Assembly (NCBI GenBank): GCA_025355505.1
Contig: JANXZM010000005.1
Location: forward strand, 1-61,291
Direction: 5' to 3'
From: Acidobacteriaceae bacterium
GTDB lineage: Bacteria; Acidobacteriota; Terriglobia; Terriglobales; Acidobacteriaceae
DNA: 61,291 nucleotides
Shown: in pieces, positions 1-9,440 of the stretch
How the letters are laid out: each line of letters begins with the position of its first letter
How positions within the stretch are numbered: the stretch's first letter is position 1
The notes under the pieces: model-generated
Databases searched by the model: none
What the model saw: the letters and a program-made list of their open reading frames with translations, nothing else
What the model was told of the DNA's origin: nothing
Position numbers and translations under genes: made by a program

Positions 1-49
1 TGAGAGTCGTCCTCACCGATCATTGGGGGAGAGGACGCCCCACGAATTT

Positions 50-85
50 GCAAGTCAGATCGCGGCTAGCCGCGATCTGACTTGC
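50..85. repeat. 36-bp perfect palindrome
   Basis: Positions 50-67 are the exact reverse complement of 68-85, with no spacer, so a transcript could form a 16-bp stem closed by CTAG. It lies in the noncoding stretch downstream of the minus-strand BNR gene. It could be a REP-like element or part of a transcription terminator; no T-tract follows on either strand. Confidence 0.75.
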
Positions 86-215
86 TCAACAACTGCCGGA
101 GACTAACCCTGGGAGTGTTACAGAATAAGGGGACCGATCAAAGACCAAAACGTCGTATGATCCCGTGTGCGGAAATAGGGGGCAGGTCAGTCTTTAATCT
201 TTGGCGCTGGCTTTA

Positions 216-235
216 CGCGGGCGAGGGCGCCCGCG
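216..235 (-). terminator. Terminator-like hairpin after the BNR-repeat gene
   Basis: CGCGGGCG and CGCCCGCG form an 8-bp GC stem around a 4-base loop, eight bases beyond the stop codon of the minus-strand BNR gene. There is no clear T-tract, so it may instead be a dispersed GC-rich repeat that also acts as an mRNA end. Confidence 0.4.
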
Positions 236-242
236 CTACACG

Positions 243-3200
243 TTATTCCTCGTTTTTGTCCCGGTTCTGTGAAGTGGTCTGGGCCGCGTCGGCTGCGCCT
301 GGGACGGGCTTTTGCAGATCGATCGGCGGCAATCCTGCTTTCTTTAGTTGCTCGTTTAGTTCTGGAATGTCTTTCGACTTGAGTTGGGCCCAGGCCGACA
401 ACTGCTCGGCGAGGGCTTTGTCCAGTTCTCCGAACATCGCGGCCTGCTGTGTCGTCGGCGCGGCGTCGGCGGTATCGAGAGCACTGACGACGGCACTGAA
501 GCCGCTGTTCAGACGAGCCAGGCTGCGGCCTTCGGGCGTGCTCAGGTAGCTCGCACCGTAGTCGCCTTCTCCGCCTTCGATGGGCGCGGCTTTCGCTTCT
601 AACTCGGTGACCGTTTTTTTGATCGCATCGGGCGCGCTCGCCAAAGATTTCAACTGCCATCGCAGACTTCGCACTTGTTGCAGGGCTTCGTAATCTTTAT
701 GAAGAGCGTCGGCAATTTTCCGGTCGAGTTCGAATTGCCGCCGCAGATCTTCTGGCGGAGTCTTTACCCGCGGATCCATGCGAATGTCGAGCGGCTGGGT
801 GTAGCTTTTGCCACCAACTGTGAGCGCGAGTTTGTACTGTCCAGGCAGCACCGCCGCGCCGAGGGGAACGCGCGGCGTGTCATGGTAGATCGCTGAGATG
901 GGATAAGCGTGCTCAAGAACATCAGGCGCAGGATACGTCAGATCCCAAATGAAGCGATGCATCCCTAGCGCGGCTGACAAGGTTCGCGCGGGACGCACCC
1001 AGTAAGTTGGCACGTTGAGTTCCTTTGCATTGACGGGTACAGTCTTGTCGGCGCTCGAAAAGTGGCGCACGATTTTTCCGGACGAGGCATCCACAATCTC
1101 CAACGTGACTGAACCGGAGGTTGCGGTTTTCAGCCAGTAGTCAATCATCGCGCCGTCTGGCGGATTCTGTCCGGCAGGTTCTTCCGGCGGCAGCGGCGTG
1201 TCGGTGTTATTGTTGCGGCGCACACGATAGGTAAGCTGGGGGGCGAAGAGATGTGCAGTCGCGTTTTCCACTTCCGGGCTGAACTGCCGCAGCGCCGTGA
1301 TGTTGTCGAGGATCCAGAAGGAGCGCCCATGGGTTCCGACGACAACATCGTCATGATGAATGACGAGGTCGCGGATCGAAGTCGGGGGCAGATTGATCTT
1401 CAGCGATTGCCAATGATCGCCATCGTCCCAAGAGACATAGACGGTACGTTCGGTGCCGGCGAAGAGCAGGCCCTTACGTTCCGGGTCTTCTCTCACGGTG
1501 TTGACGGGCTCGTTTTCGGGCAGGCCGTTGACGATCTTCTGCCACGTCTTGCCGCCGTCGTGGGTGCGGTAGATATAAGGATGCAGGTCATCGAGCCGGA
1601 AGCGGTTCACCGCGGCATAGGCGGTCACGGTGTCGAAGTGCGAGGCGTCCATCTGGGCGAGTTTGCTCCAGGGCGTTAGTTCTTTCGGGGTCACGTTCTG
1701 CCAGTTCTTGCCGCCGTCGTGGGTCACGTGAACCAGGCCATCGTCGGTGCCAGCCCAGATCAGGTTTGCGTCTTTCGGTGAGGGAGCAATCGAATAGATC
1801 ACGCCGCGATGCTTGCCTTTCGCGGGATCGGCCTCGACAAACGGGCCTAGCGTCGCGGGAACGCCGGGATCATCGCGGGTCAGGTCGGGGCTGACGATCT
1901 GCCAACTGTTGCCGCCGTCGCGGGTGGCGAACAGGACGTTCGATCCGAGATACAGCAGGTGCGGATCGGCTGGCGAGAAGATCAGCGGCGCGGTGCGATT
2001 GAAGCGATACTGTCCGGTGCGCAGCACCACAGGCGAAACGTCACGCGTTTGTCCCGTGTTGCGATCGAACACAGTCGCCTTGCCGCCGTAAATCAGATTG
2101 GGATGCAGCGGATCGGGCGCGACGTAGCCGTATTCTTCTACCCCGATGGTGGTCCAGTCGCGAAAAGTAATTTCGCCAAAGTCGCTGCGGCTGGCGGTGC
2201 CAATCGAGCCGCTTTCCTGCTGGCCGCCATACACCCAGTAAGGAAACTCGTTGTCGGTGATGACGTGATAGAACTGCGCCGTCGGCTGGTTGTACCAGGA
2301 ACTCCAGCTCTGGCCGCCATTCACGCTGATGGTCGCGCCCTGGTCCACGGCTATCGCGATGATGTCTGGCAGGTCGGGATTGATCCAGATGGTGTGGTAG
2401 TCGTCGCCGCCAGGCGCACCTTTGATGGCCGTGAAATTCTTGCCGCCGTCGATGGACTTGTAGGTCGAAGTGTTGGCCACGTAGATCACATCTTTGTTGT
2501 TTGGATCGACGCGCACACAGCCAAAGTCGTCGCCCCGTCCCCAGACACGTTCTTCGTCATTCACCTGTAGCCAGTTTTCGCCGGCGTCGTCGGAACGGTA
2601 GATGCCACTGTTTTTCTTCGCGTTCACCCAGGCATACATGCGATCGGGATCGCTGGGCGATATGGCAGGGCCGATGCGGCCGATGCCTTCGGCTGCTCCG
2701 GGCAATCCTTTGGTGAGTTGCCGCCAAGTGTTGCCACCGTCGGTGGATTTGTAGAGTCCGCTGCCGGGGCCGTCGTAGCCACCGCCGATGGTCCATGGAG
2801 GACGGCGCGACGCCCACATGCTGGCGAAGATTGTTTGCGAGTTGCGGGAATCGAAGACCAGGTCCATGCCTCCGGCGTTTTCGTCTTTGTAGAGAACCTT
2901 CTGCCAGGTTTGCCCGCCGTCGAGCGAACGGAAGACACCACGCTCTGGGTTCGGGCCGTAGGGATGTCCCTGGGCTGCGACGAAGAGGCGATTGGGATCT
3001 TTGGGATCGACGATGATGGATGCGATCTGCTGCGCGTCACGCAGCCCGAGATGCTGCCAGGTGCGGCCCGCGTCGGTGGATTTGTAAATGCCGTCGCCGA
3101 CGGAAAGATCGGGACGGCGCAGGCCTTCCCCGCTGCCGACGTAAATGATGTCGGGATTCGACGGGGCGATTGCAAGCGATCCGATCGAACCGGTGGGCTG

Positions 3201-3458
3201 ATCATCGAAGATCGGATTCCAGGTGCGACCGTAGTCGGTCGTTTTCCAGACTCCTCCGTTGTTGGGAGCCATGTAGAAAACGTTGGGCTGGGCCGGAACG
3301 CCGGAGATCGACACCGTGCGGCCGCCGCGGAAGGGGCCGATCATGCGCCAGTGAAGGTCCTGGTACATCGCCGGGTCGTACGGCTGGGCGGAAAGGGCGA
3401 AAGGAAAAAGAAAAACACACAGCGCGGCGAACGGAGTCCAGAAGAGTCGCTTATTCAC
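243..3458 (-). CDS. Secreted VPS10/sortilin-like BNR-repeat beta-propeller protein
   Basis: The 1071-residue product starts with a clear signal peptide (about residues 1-24, FALSA before the predicted cut), so it should be exported. Repeated Asp-box/BNR signatures follow, such as STDAGRTW, SLDGGQTW and STDGGNTW, over roughly residues 70-700, the pattern of tandem beta-propellers in the sortilin/VPS10-like glycosyl-hydrolase-related family common in Acidobacteria. The last 250 residues are charged and helical, with possible coiled coil. No catalytic residues can be assigned, so a substrate is not proposed. It stands alone, divergent from the S9 peptidase; both look like extracytoplasmic polymer-handling proteins. 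The family call is firm and the function is open. Confidence 0.85.
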   Translation of the reverse strand: MNKRLFWTPFAALCVFLFPFALSAQPYDPAMYQDLHWRMIGPFRGGRTVSISGVPAQPNVFYMAPNNGGVWKTTDYGRTWNPIFDDQPTGSIGSLAIAPSNPDIIYVGSGEGLRRPDLSVGDGIYKSTDAGRTWQHLGLRDAQQIASIIVDPKDPNRLFVAAQGHPYGPNPERGVFRSLDGGQTWQKVLYKDENAGGMDLVFDSRNSQTIFASMWASRRPPWTIGGGYDGPGSGLYKSTDGGNTWRQLTKGLPGAAEGIGRIGPAISPSDPDRMYAWVNAKKNSGIYRSDDAGENWLQVNDEERVWGRGDDFGCVRVDPNNKDVIYVANTSTYKSIDGGKNFTAIKGAPGGDDYHTIWINPDLPDIIAIAVDQGATISVNGGQSWSSWYNQPTAQFYHVITDNEFPYWVYGGQQESGSIGTASRSDFGEITFRDWTTIGVEEYGYVAPDPLHPNLIYGGKATVFDRNTGQTRDVSPVVLRTGQYRFNRTAPLIFSPADPHLLYLGSNVLFATRDGGNSWQIVSPDLTRDDPGVPATLGPFVEADPAKGKHRGVIYSIAPSPKDANLIWAGTDDGLVHVTHDGGKNWQNVTPKELTPWSKLAQMDASHFDTVTAYAAVNRFRLDDLHPYIYRTHDGGKTWQKIVNGLPENEPVNTVREDPERKGLLFAGTERTVYVSWDDGDHWQSLKINLPPTSIRDLVIHHDDVVVGTHGRSFWILDNITALRQFSPEVENATAHLFAPQLTYRVRRNNNTDTPLPPEEPAGQNPPDGAMIDYWLKTATSGSVTLEIVDASSGKIVRHFSSADKTVPVNAKELNVPTYWVRPARTLSAALGMHRFIWDLTYPAPDVLEHAYPISAIYHDTPRVPLGAAVLPGQYKLALTVGGKSYTQPLDIRMDPRVKTPPEDLRRQFELDRKIADALHKDYEALQQVRSLRWQLKSLASAPDAIKKTVTELEAKAAPIEGGEGDYGASYLSTPEGRSLARLNSGFSAVVSALDTADAAPTTQQAAMFGELDKALAEQLSAWAQLKSKDIPELNEQLKKAGLPPIDLQKPVPGAADAAQTTSQNRDKNEE

Positions 3459-3684
3459 GGTTGTTCCTCGAAGAGAGGTAAGGATAAACCACGGCAGCGG
3501 GAATTGGACAGGGCGGGAGCTTGATGACGGTGGTCCAGTTTTTGAGTTGGCCTACACTTGGGTGCCGCGACAGGAAACACTCTTCCGCCCCATGGCAAAC
3601 TCAGAACGGGGAGCGTACCGATAGAATCGGGATTGTGGTTTGTAGAATGAAATGATAGAAGTGATAGTTTCGCGTGAATGAAAA

Positions 3685-3703
3685 CCAGCCGCTCCGCGGC
3701 TGG
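3685..3703. repeat. Short perfect hairpin upstream of the S9 peptidase
   Basis: CCAGCCGC, a TCC loop and GCGGCTGG form an 8-bp perfect stem 32 bases before the chosen start codon. The rest of the 277-base gap between the divergent BNR and peptidase genes holds no gene that I can see; promoters for both must lie here. Confidence 0.5.
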
Positions 3704-3735
3704 ATTCAAACTTTAGCATGGGGAAGCAGCCAATT

Positions 3736-5868
3736 ATGAGATTCCGATCACTTGCATTGCCGGTTTGTGCACTGGCTTGTGCCTTGTACTTTTTGGCGCC
3801 ATTTGTGGCCGCTCAGTCTGCTCCATCTACGCCACCGGCACCGCGGGCTATCACGGTCGACGATGTCATTGAAATCCATGAAGTGAGCGATCCCCAGATC
3901 GCGGAGGATGGCAAGTGGGTGGCGTACACGGTCGCGACGGCCTCGTTGAAGGAGGACAAGACGGAGACGCGCATCTGGATGGCGGCGGCTGGCGGCGGCG
4001 ATGCCATCGTGATGACTGCAGAAGACGTTTCGTCTTCGCATCCGCGCTGGAGCCCGGACGGAAAGTATCTCGCATTTCTCTCCAAGCGCAACGAAGGCAA
4101 GACGCAGGTCTGGCTACTCAACCGAATGGGGGGCGAGGCGCAGCGGCTGACGGATGCGATTCAAGATGTGGACGATTTTGACTGGTCACCCGACAGCAAG
4201 CGGCTTATTCTCATCCTGCGCGATCCCTCGCCGGAAGAATTGGACGAGGCCAAAACTAAAGAAAAGGAAATGCCTGGGAGTAGCGATAAAGATAAAAGTA
4301 AGGACGCGAAGCCGAAAAAAACGAAAACTCCGCCTCCATCCGTGGTGGACCGCTATCGATTCAAGACCGACACGGTGGGATATCTCGACCGGCGACGCAC
4401 ACATTTATACGTGTTTGATGGCGCCAGCAAGACGGTGGTGCAGATAACTTCGGGCGACTTTGACGACAGCGAACCGGCGTGGTCTCCCGACGGCAAGTTG
4501 CTGGCGTTCCGCAGCAACCGCTCGACTCCGGATCCCGACCGCACATACGACACAAACATCTGGGCGGTCGCTGCCGATAACACCGACAAGGGCGGGCACC
4601 TGACCCAAGTCACGACCAACCCGGGCGCAGACGAGGCTCCAGCGTGGTCACCCGATGGCAAGTGGATCACCTACGTCACGCAGCTTGATCCGAAGCTGCT
4701 TGTTTATGCCACCAAACACATAGCGGTTTCTCCGGCTGCGGGAGGCGAGGCGAGGGTGCTGACCCAGGCCTACGACCGAATGTCGCAGTCGCCACATTTC
4801 TCGCCCGACGGCAAGTTCGTGTACTTCATCGCCGATGATGACGGAACGCAGAACCTGTGCCGGGTTCCGGCAGCGGGCGGGGAAATCACGCGACCAATCT
4901 CTGGGCGCGTTGTGGTCTCCAGCTACACCATCGCCAAGTCGGGTGGCCTTGCGGCGCAGATCTCGAGCATGGACCGGCCAGACGAAATCTTCACCACTAC
5001 CTCCGGCGGTTCACTGACACGCATCACGCACGTGAACGATGCGTTTATGGCAAGGATCAAGGTCGTCGCGCCGGAGTACGTCAAGTTCAAGAGCAACGAC
5101 GGCACCACGGTTGCGGGCTATCTCTTTAAGCCGCTGGATTACGTGGAGGGGAAAAAGTATCCCACGCTTCTACACCCGCACGGCGGTCCGGTGGGTTCTT
5201 ATTACGGTGAGTTTGACCATTTCTCGCAGCTCATGGCGGCCAACGGATACGTCGTGTTGGAGCCGAATCCGCGCGGCTCGTCGGGCTACGGGCAGGATTT
5301 CTGCAAAGCCATCTTCGCCGACTGGGGGAACAAGGACTATCAGGACGACATGGCCATGGTCGACTATGCCGTCGCGCAGGGCGTGGCCGATCCGGACAAG
5401 CTGGGCGTGGGCGGCTGGTCCTATGGCGGCATTTCGACGGACTTCATTATTACGCAGACCACGCGCTTCAAGGCGGCGATCTCCGGTGCGGGCTCGGCGT
5501 TCCTGGCGGCGCTGTACGGACATGACCAGTACATCCTCGACTACGATGTTGAGCTGGGGTACCCATGGGCGAACCGCGCGACGTGGGACAGGGTCTCGCC
5601 GTATTACAGAGTCGCAAACATCACCACACCGACGCTGTTCATGGGCGGCGACATCGACTGGAACGTGCCCATCCTCGGGGGCGAGCAGATGTACCAGGCG
5701 ATGAAGAGTCTGGGCCGCGAAACTGAACTGGTGGTGTATCCCGGCGAGTACCACGGCCTCAAGAAGCCCTCACATATCAAAGACCGGCTCGAACGCCACC
5801 TCAGTTGGTACGGGCACTATGTCAAAGCTGACGGCAGCGCTGCACGGCCGTCGGCGAAAGCAAACTAG
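3736..5868 (+). CDS. Secreted S9-family serine peptidase (acylaminoacyl/prolyl oligopeptidase type)
   Basis: The start at 3736 is preferred over the in-frame ATG at 3718 because GGGGAAG sits 9 bases upstream and the protein then opens directly with a signal peptide (MRFRSLALPVCALACALYFL). Residues of about 35-420 hold TolB/PD40-like propeller repeats with the recurring SPDGK motif (WSPDGKYLAF, FSPDGKFVYF). The C-terminal alpha/beta-hydrolase domain carries the nucleophile motif GGWSYGG, a late Asp in GGDIDWNVP and the His in GEYHGL, a complete Ser-Asp-His triad. A Lys-rich linker of about 45 residues splits the propeller. It probably degrades oligopeptides in the periplasm or outside. No partner gene is adjacent. 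Confidence 0.92.
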   Translation: MRFRSLALPVCALACALYFLAPFVAAQSAPSTPPAPRAITVDDVIEIHEVSDPQIAEDGKWVAYTVATASLKEDKTETRIWMAAAGGGDAIVMTAEDVSSSHPRWSPDGKYLAFLSKRNEGKTQVWLLNRMGGEAQRLTDAIQDVDDFDWSPDSKRLILILRDPSPEELDEAKTKEKEMPGSSDKDKSKDAKPKKTKTPPPSVVDRYRFKTDTVGYLDRRRTHLYVFDGASKTVVQITSGDFDDSEPAWSPDGKLLAFRSNRSTPDPDRTYDTNIWAVAADNTDKGGHLTQVTTNPGADEAPAWSPDGKWITYVTQLDPKLLVYATKHIAVSPAAGGEARVLTQAYDRMSQSPHFSPDGKFVYFIADDDGTQNLCRVPAAGGEITRPISGRVVVSSYTIAKSGGLAAQISSMDRPDEIFTTTSGGSLTRITHVNDAFMARIKVVAPEYVKFKSNDGTTVAGYLFKPLDYVEGKKYPTLLHPHGGPVGSYYGEFDHFSQLMAANGYVVLEPNPRGSSGYGQDFCKAIFADWGNKDYQDDMAMVDYAVAQGVADPDKLGVGGWSYGGISTDFIITQTTRFKAAISGAGSAFLAALYGHDQYILDYDVELGYPWANRATWDRVSPYYRVANITTPTLFMGGDIDWNVPILGGEQMYQAMKSLGRETELVVYPGEYHGLKKPSHIKDRLERHLSWYGHYVKADGSAARPSAKAN

Positions 5869-5963
5869 CAACGTACAGGCGAGGGTCTCAATCCCGCCCA
5901 ACGATCCGATCAGTAATGAGCCATGGGGTCATGCGAAGCTCCCGGCTGTTCGCAGCCCGGCGC

Positions 5964-5996
5964 CCCGCTCATTTGCGTTCTTTGCGAATGAGCGGG
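5964..5996. terminator. Bidirectional terminator-like hairpin between convergent genes
   Basis: CCCGCTCATTTGC at 5964-5976 pairs with GCGAATGAGCGGG at 5984-5996, a 13-bp stem with one G-T pair and a 7-base loop. It lies between the plus-strand S9 peptidase and the minus-strand rmlD gene, where a shared terminator is expected. No long T-run is present. Confidence 0.5.
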
Positions 5997-6082
5997 CTGA
6001 CCGACCCGGACTCTATCATCGGCAGATACCGTGATTTCCCATTTCCCGGTGTTCCACGTGAAACACTTTGAGGTCTTGCATA

Positions 6083-6934
6083 TCATCGAGCGGCGCCGGC
6101 TTGTCCCTCAAGATAGCGCCGCAACGCATCCTGCCATTCCGGCATGTGGACGTTGTAAGCGCGCAGACTGTCAGGCGAGAGAACCGAGTAGGCGGGCCGC
6201 CGCGCTGGACGGGGGAATTCGGCGGTGGTCACGGGCTTGACCGCGGTGGTCATCCCGGACACGCGCACTATTTCGGTGGCAAACTCGTACCATGTGCAGT
6301 CGCCGGAATTGGTGACGTGCACGATGCCGCTAGCGGACGCACGGCAAAGTTGCACGAGAGCGGATGCGAGATCGCGGGTAAAGGTCGGGCTGCCACGCTG
6401 ATCGTTCACCACGGAAATTTCAGGACGGGTTGAGGCCAGCTTCAGAATCGTTGCGGGGAAACATTTGCCTGCGTGCCCAAACAGCCACGAAGTCCGGGCG
6501 ATGCAGACCTCGGGCAGGATATCGAGCAGGCGTTCCTCGGCTCGGGCTTTACTCTCGCCATAAACGCTGGTCGGGTTTCTGGCATCGCTGGTTTGGTAAG
6601 GCGATCGTTTGCTGCCATCGAAAACGTAGTCCGTGCTCAGGAACATCAATCGCGATCCGGCTTCGCGGGCAGCCTGCGCCACATTGACGGCACCCTCGCA
6701 ATTCACCGCGAAGGCCCGGTCGCGGTTGGACTCGCAGCCATCCACGTCGGTGTAGGCGGCGGACAGGAGAATCCAGTCGGGAGGGGAATCGCGAATCACG
6801 TCGCGAACGCGGGCGGGGTCTCGCAGGTCGGCGTCTTTGGAAGAGAGCGCGGTCAATTGGTCTTGTTCAATGCTCAGTTCCTGGACCAGTTCCTGGCCAA
6901 GCAGTCCGGATGCACCGAACACGGTGACGCGCAT
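6083..6934 (-). CDS. rmlD: dTDP-4-dehydrorhamnose reductase
   Basis: This 283-residue short-chain dehydrogenase/reductase family protein would reduce dTDP-4-dehydrorhamnose with NAD(P)H to dTDP-L-rhamnose in the cytosol. The Rossmann motif GASGLLGQEL lies at residues 7-16. The family segment STDYVFDG, followed by a YGESK catalytic Tyr-Lys motif, lies near residues 99-132. The length is normal for RmlD. RmlA, B and C are not in this window. It is the last of three minus-strand genes beside the exopolysaccharide operon, which fits a role in supplying a sugar precursor. A related NDP-sugar reductase cannot be excluded. Confidence 0.87.
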   Translation of the reverse strand: MRVTVFGASGLLGQELVQELSIEQDQLTALSSKDADLRDPARVRDVIRDSPPDWILLSAAYTDVDGCESNRDRAFAVNCEGAVNVAQAAREAGSRLMFLSTDYVFDGSKRSPYQTSDARNPTSVYGESKARAEERLLDILPEVCIARTSWLFGHAGKCFPATILKLASTRPEISVVNDQRGSPTFTRDLASALVQLCRASASGIVHVTNSGDCTWYEFATEIVRVSGMTTAVKPVTTAEFPRPARRPAYSVLSPDSLRAYNVHMPEWQDALRRYLEGQAGAAR

Positions 6935-6979
6935 AGCGGCATTGTAAATGGGAAGGCCGCGGACTCGATCTTCTTCTCT

Positions 6980-7465
6980 CTACTCGGTCGCAGCGGGTTG
7001 CGGCGTTCGCACCCGCCGTCGCAGGGCGTGCAGGATGAGTGATCCGCTGATTCCGAAGCAGACGACGGCGGCAAAGGCCACCAGATCGAGCATTCGGCGC
7101 GTCATGCGGAGGTAATCCGCGAACAGCGATGCCATGGCACAGAAAATACCGAGGACGTTAAGCCAGAGAGGAGAATGAATATTTGGAAGATCCCGGCGAA
7201 ACCAAACCTGGAGCAGCAGCGCGGCCAGCCCGATTGCGGCCACCACTACCAAAGCAATGGGACTGTAAAAAGCATTCGGCCCGGTATAGATCACGACCAG
7301 CGCGAGCGCCAGAAGGAGCAGACCGGAAGCAATTACCGTCCATCGGCGTGCTAAGCCGGACCCGGACCCGGAACTCGTCACCGAGCGATCTCCTCGCCTT
7401 TTCGCATATTGCCATTGTATTCCGTCGGCCTTTGCTTCCGCGCTCAGGCGTTGCTCGGCATCCAT
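6980..7465 (-). CDS. Small multi-span membrane protein of unknown function
   Basis: The 161-residue product has a polar N-terminus of about 40 residues followed by four hydrophobic segments (about 44-62, 69-87, 101-118 and 128-146) and a basic C-terminus. I do not recognise the family. Its ATG lies inside the end of the upstream regulator gene, overlapping by 22 bases, and rmlD starts 45 bases downstream, so the three are probably one transcript. A link to exopolysaccharide synthesis is inferred from position only. Confidence 0.65.
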   Translation of the reverse strand: MDAEQRLSAEAKADGIQWQYAKRRGDRSVTSSGSGSGLARRWTVIASGLLLLALALVVIYTGPNAFYSPIALVVVAAIGLAALLLQVWFRRDLPNIHSPLWLNVLGIFCAMASLFADYLRMTRRMLDLVAFAAVVCFGISGSLILHALRRRVRTPQPAATE

Positions 7466-8148
7466 TCCGACGGGCGATGCTCGCCGTGCGACATGGCGTA
7501 GAGCACCAGTTCCACCCGGCTTGAAATCCCCACTTTATCGAAGATGCGCAGCAGATACTTCTTGATGGTGTGTTCGCTGAGCCCAAGTTCGACCGCGACT
7601 CCGCGGTTGGTCAAGCCGTCGGCTACCAGCGCGACCACCTGTTCTTCGCGAGGCGTCAGCAAAAACCTCCCATTGGAATTGACCACACGCAACGTGGGCA
7701 CCTCGGATAAAGCATCCAGGACATAATTCATGTGTTGGCTGTTCATCCAAACCTCTCCCTGGAAAACGCAGTGGATGCACTTGCACAGCATGGGAAAAGG
7801 AGTGTGGGAGAAAAGGAAAATTCCCTTCGCTCCCGCGCGAAAGGCATTCACCACCAGCTCGCGGTCATCGCTTTCGGCCAGCAGCACGGGAGCGACCTTC
7901 GGATACGAAACTCGCAACCAGTGCAGCAGGCTCAAGTCCGGCAGGTGGTTCCCCGCAATCAAAACCACGTCGGCGTGATTCGATTGCATGTAGTTGCGGA
8001 GAGCAGACGTCTCTAAAGCAACAGAGGAGACCTTAAAGTCCCGCCGGCTTTTCAAGGCCCGCGTCAAGAGTTGAGACTGAATGGGACCGGAATCGGCAAC
8101 CAGAACTTGTACTGTTTCGGTTGCGACCGGAGTGGGTTCCGTGGGCAT
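7444..8148 (-). CDS. LuxR/NarL-type regulator with degenerate receiver domain
   Basis: The frame is open to 8286, but the start at 8148 (MPTEPTPVATETVQ) gives a normal N-terminus, 234 residues. Residues of about 13-130 have the fold pattern of a response-regulator receiver (VQVLVADSG, ADVVLIAGNHLP). The phosphoacceptor Asp is replaced by Ala in VLIAGN, and the conserved Lys near the end is also absent (GIFLFS). Residues of about 165-230 form a LuxR helix-turn-helix (LTPREEQVVALVADGLTN, LSEHTIKKYL). It is therefore probably a phosphorylation-independent regulator. It is divergent from the exopolysaccharide operon across a 372-base gap and is a good candidate for its regulator. Confidence 0.85.
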   Translation of the reverse strand: MPTEPTPVATETVQVLVADSGPIQSQLLTRALKSRRDFKVSSVALETSALRNYMQSNHADVVLIAGNHLPDLSLLHWLRVSYPKVAPVLLAESDDRELVVNAFRAGAKGIFLFSHTPFPMLCKCIHCVFQGEVWMNSQHMNYVLDALSEVPTLRVVNSNGRFLLTPREEQVVALVADGLTNRGVAVELGLSEHTIKKYLLRIFDKVGISSRVELVLYAMSHGEHRPSEWMPSNA

Positions 8149-8520
8149 AGCCTGTTTAGCAGAGCAAATGGTTTTCACTCTTCCATCATGCCCCAAAGCG
8201 CATGGACTGGATGTAGGCCCCATCACACCGCGTTGGTGATGAATCCGGCGCTCCATGGCTACTTTCGAGGGGCTACTATTGTGCACAACTTTCGCAGCAG
8301 CACTCTCCCACCCGGCGTGCGTCCCCAGGCCATAAACCCAGCCCTGGCGGCCCAGTAGCTGATTTCATCACCTTTCCAATGGCTGAAACGTGCCCTGTAC
8401 CGCGGTGGACAATACTTTCCAAGTCTTGTTGTGTTCGGCACGCAACGATACCTTCGCTGCAACAGCTCAAACGACCGAGCTGCTTGGTTCGCCGTTCGGA
8501 GCAACGGTGAGAGTCCGGAG
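8149..8520. promoter_or_regulatory. Divergent regulatory region between the LuxR gene and the EPS operon
   Basis: This 372-base gap has no supported gene. The open frames extending from both flanking genes into it lack coding character and good starts. It must contain the promoters of the minus-strand regulator and of the plus-strand polysaccharide operon. Short stems are visible, such as CCGTT/AACGG just before the operon's first ATG, which could affect translation. I compared it with the c-di-GMP-I (GEMM) riboswitch core and saw no convincing match. Confidence 0.4.
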
Positions 8521-9345
8521 ATGAATGTATTGACTAAACACGTCGTTTTGGGGGCTGCGGGCATGCTCATCCTTCAGCTAGCCGTGGTCAGCTCCGCTCA
8601 GGAGACTGTCCTGTCGCCTCTTTTGGCACCTGTGTCCTCTGCTCCGCCAACCGGCAAGATCGCGGCGGCGGAGAGCTCGCAGAGCCAGGACCGGACGGGC
8701 ACGGACGGTTCCACCCACGGAGCGATCACACAACCCGGAAGAGCGGGTGGCTTGGGAGATCCTGCACTCGGAGGGCAACGCCACCCGCTTTATCGGCTTT
8801 CGAAATCGGACACCGTAGAGGTAAATTTCACGTTTTCTCCCGACTTCAATCAGACTTTGACCGTGCAGCCCGATGGCTACGTGGCACTAAAAGGCACGGG
8901 TACGCTGTTGGCGGAAGGACTCACGGTCCCCGAGATGCAGCAGGCGGTTGCCAGTGCCTACCGCGGCTTTCTGCGCGAACCCGAGGTCACCGTGACCTTA
9001 AAAGATTTTGACAAGCCTTACTTTTTGGCTTCGGGTGAGGTAGCGCGGCCTGGAAAGTATGAGCTGCGCGGAGATCTGACCGTAAACGAAGGCGTGGCCA
9101 TAGCCGGCGGCTTCACGCAGCAGGCGCGTCATTCGCAGGTCGTTCTGTTTCGCCGGATTTCCGCGTACGTAGCCGAATCCCACGTGATTAACCTTAAGCG
9201 GATGCTGGATTCTCGCGATCTTGGCGAAGATTTCCACCTTCAGCCCGGCGATTTTATCTTTGTGCCACAGAGCCGAATTTCAAAGATCCGCAAGTTTGTT
9301 CCAACCAACTCCATGAGTTGGTACATGAATCCATTGCAGTTTTAG
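8521..9345 (+). CDS. Polysaccharide export outer-membrane protein (Wza/Poly_export type)
   Basis: The first gene of the operon encodes 274 residues from the ATG at 8521, chosen because it opens with a signal peptide (MNVLTKHVVLGAAGMLILQL, cut near VVSSA-Q). A Poly_export domain begins near residue 95 (YRLSKSDTVEV, TVQPDGYVALKG). It is followed by an SLBB-like segment (FLASGEVARPGKYEL, TVNEGVAIAGG). It should form the outer-membrane channel that releases exopolysaccharide. There is no lipobox Cys, unlike E. coli Wza. The ATG is preceded by GGTGAG at 8 bases. The Wzz-like partner follows 95 bases later. Confidence 0.88.
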   Translation: MNVLTKHVVLGAAGMLILQLAVVSSAQETVLSPLLAPVSSAPPTGKIAAAESSQSQDRTGTDGSTHGAITQPGRAGGLGDPALGGQRHPLYRLSKSDTVEVNFTFSPDFNQTLTVQPDGYVALKGTGTLLAEGLTVPEMQQAVASAYRGFLREPEVTVTLKDFDKPYFLASGEVARPGKYELRGDLTVNEGVAIAGGFTQQARHSQVVLFRRISAYVAESHVINLKRMLDSRDLGEDFHLQPGDFIFVPQSRISKIRKFVPTNSMSWYMNPLQF

Positions 9346-9440
9346 CAGACAGGAGTGGCAGCATTCACTGATTGCGTCTCCAGAAATCTGGCGAGTTTCC
9401 ATAAAGCTTGCTTGGTGTGATCGGCCCTGCTGTACGATCC

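Noticed and set aside
8287-8430. Possible c-di-GMP-I riboswitch before the polysaccharide operon
   Set aside because: GGCCATAAACC resembles one conserved patch, but the CACGCACAGGGCAAACC core and the rest of the fold are absent.
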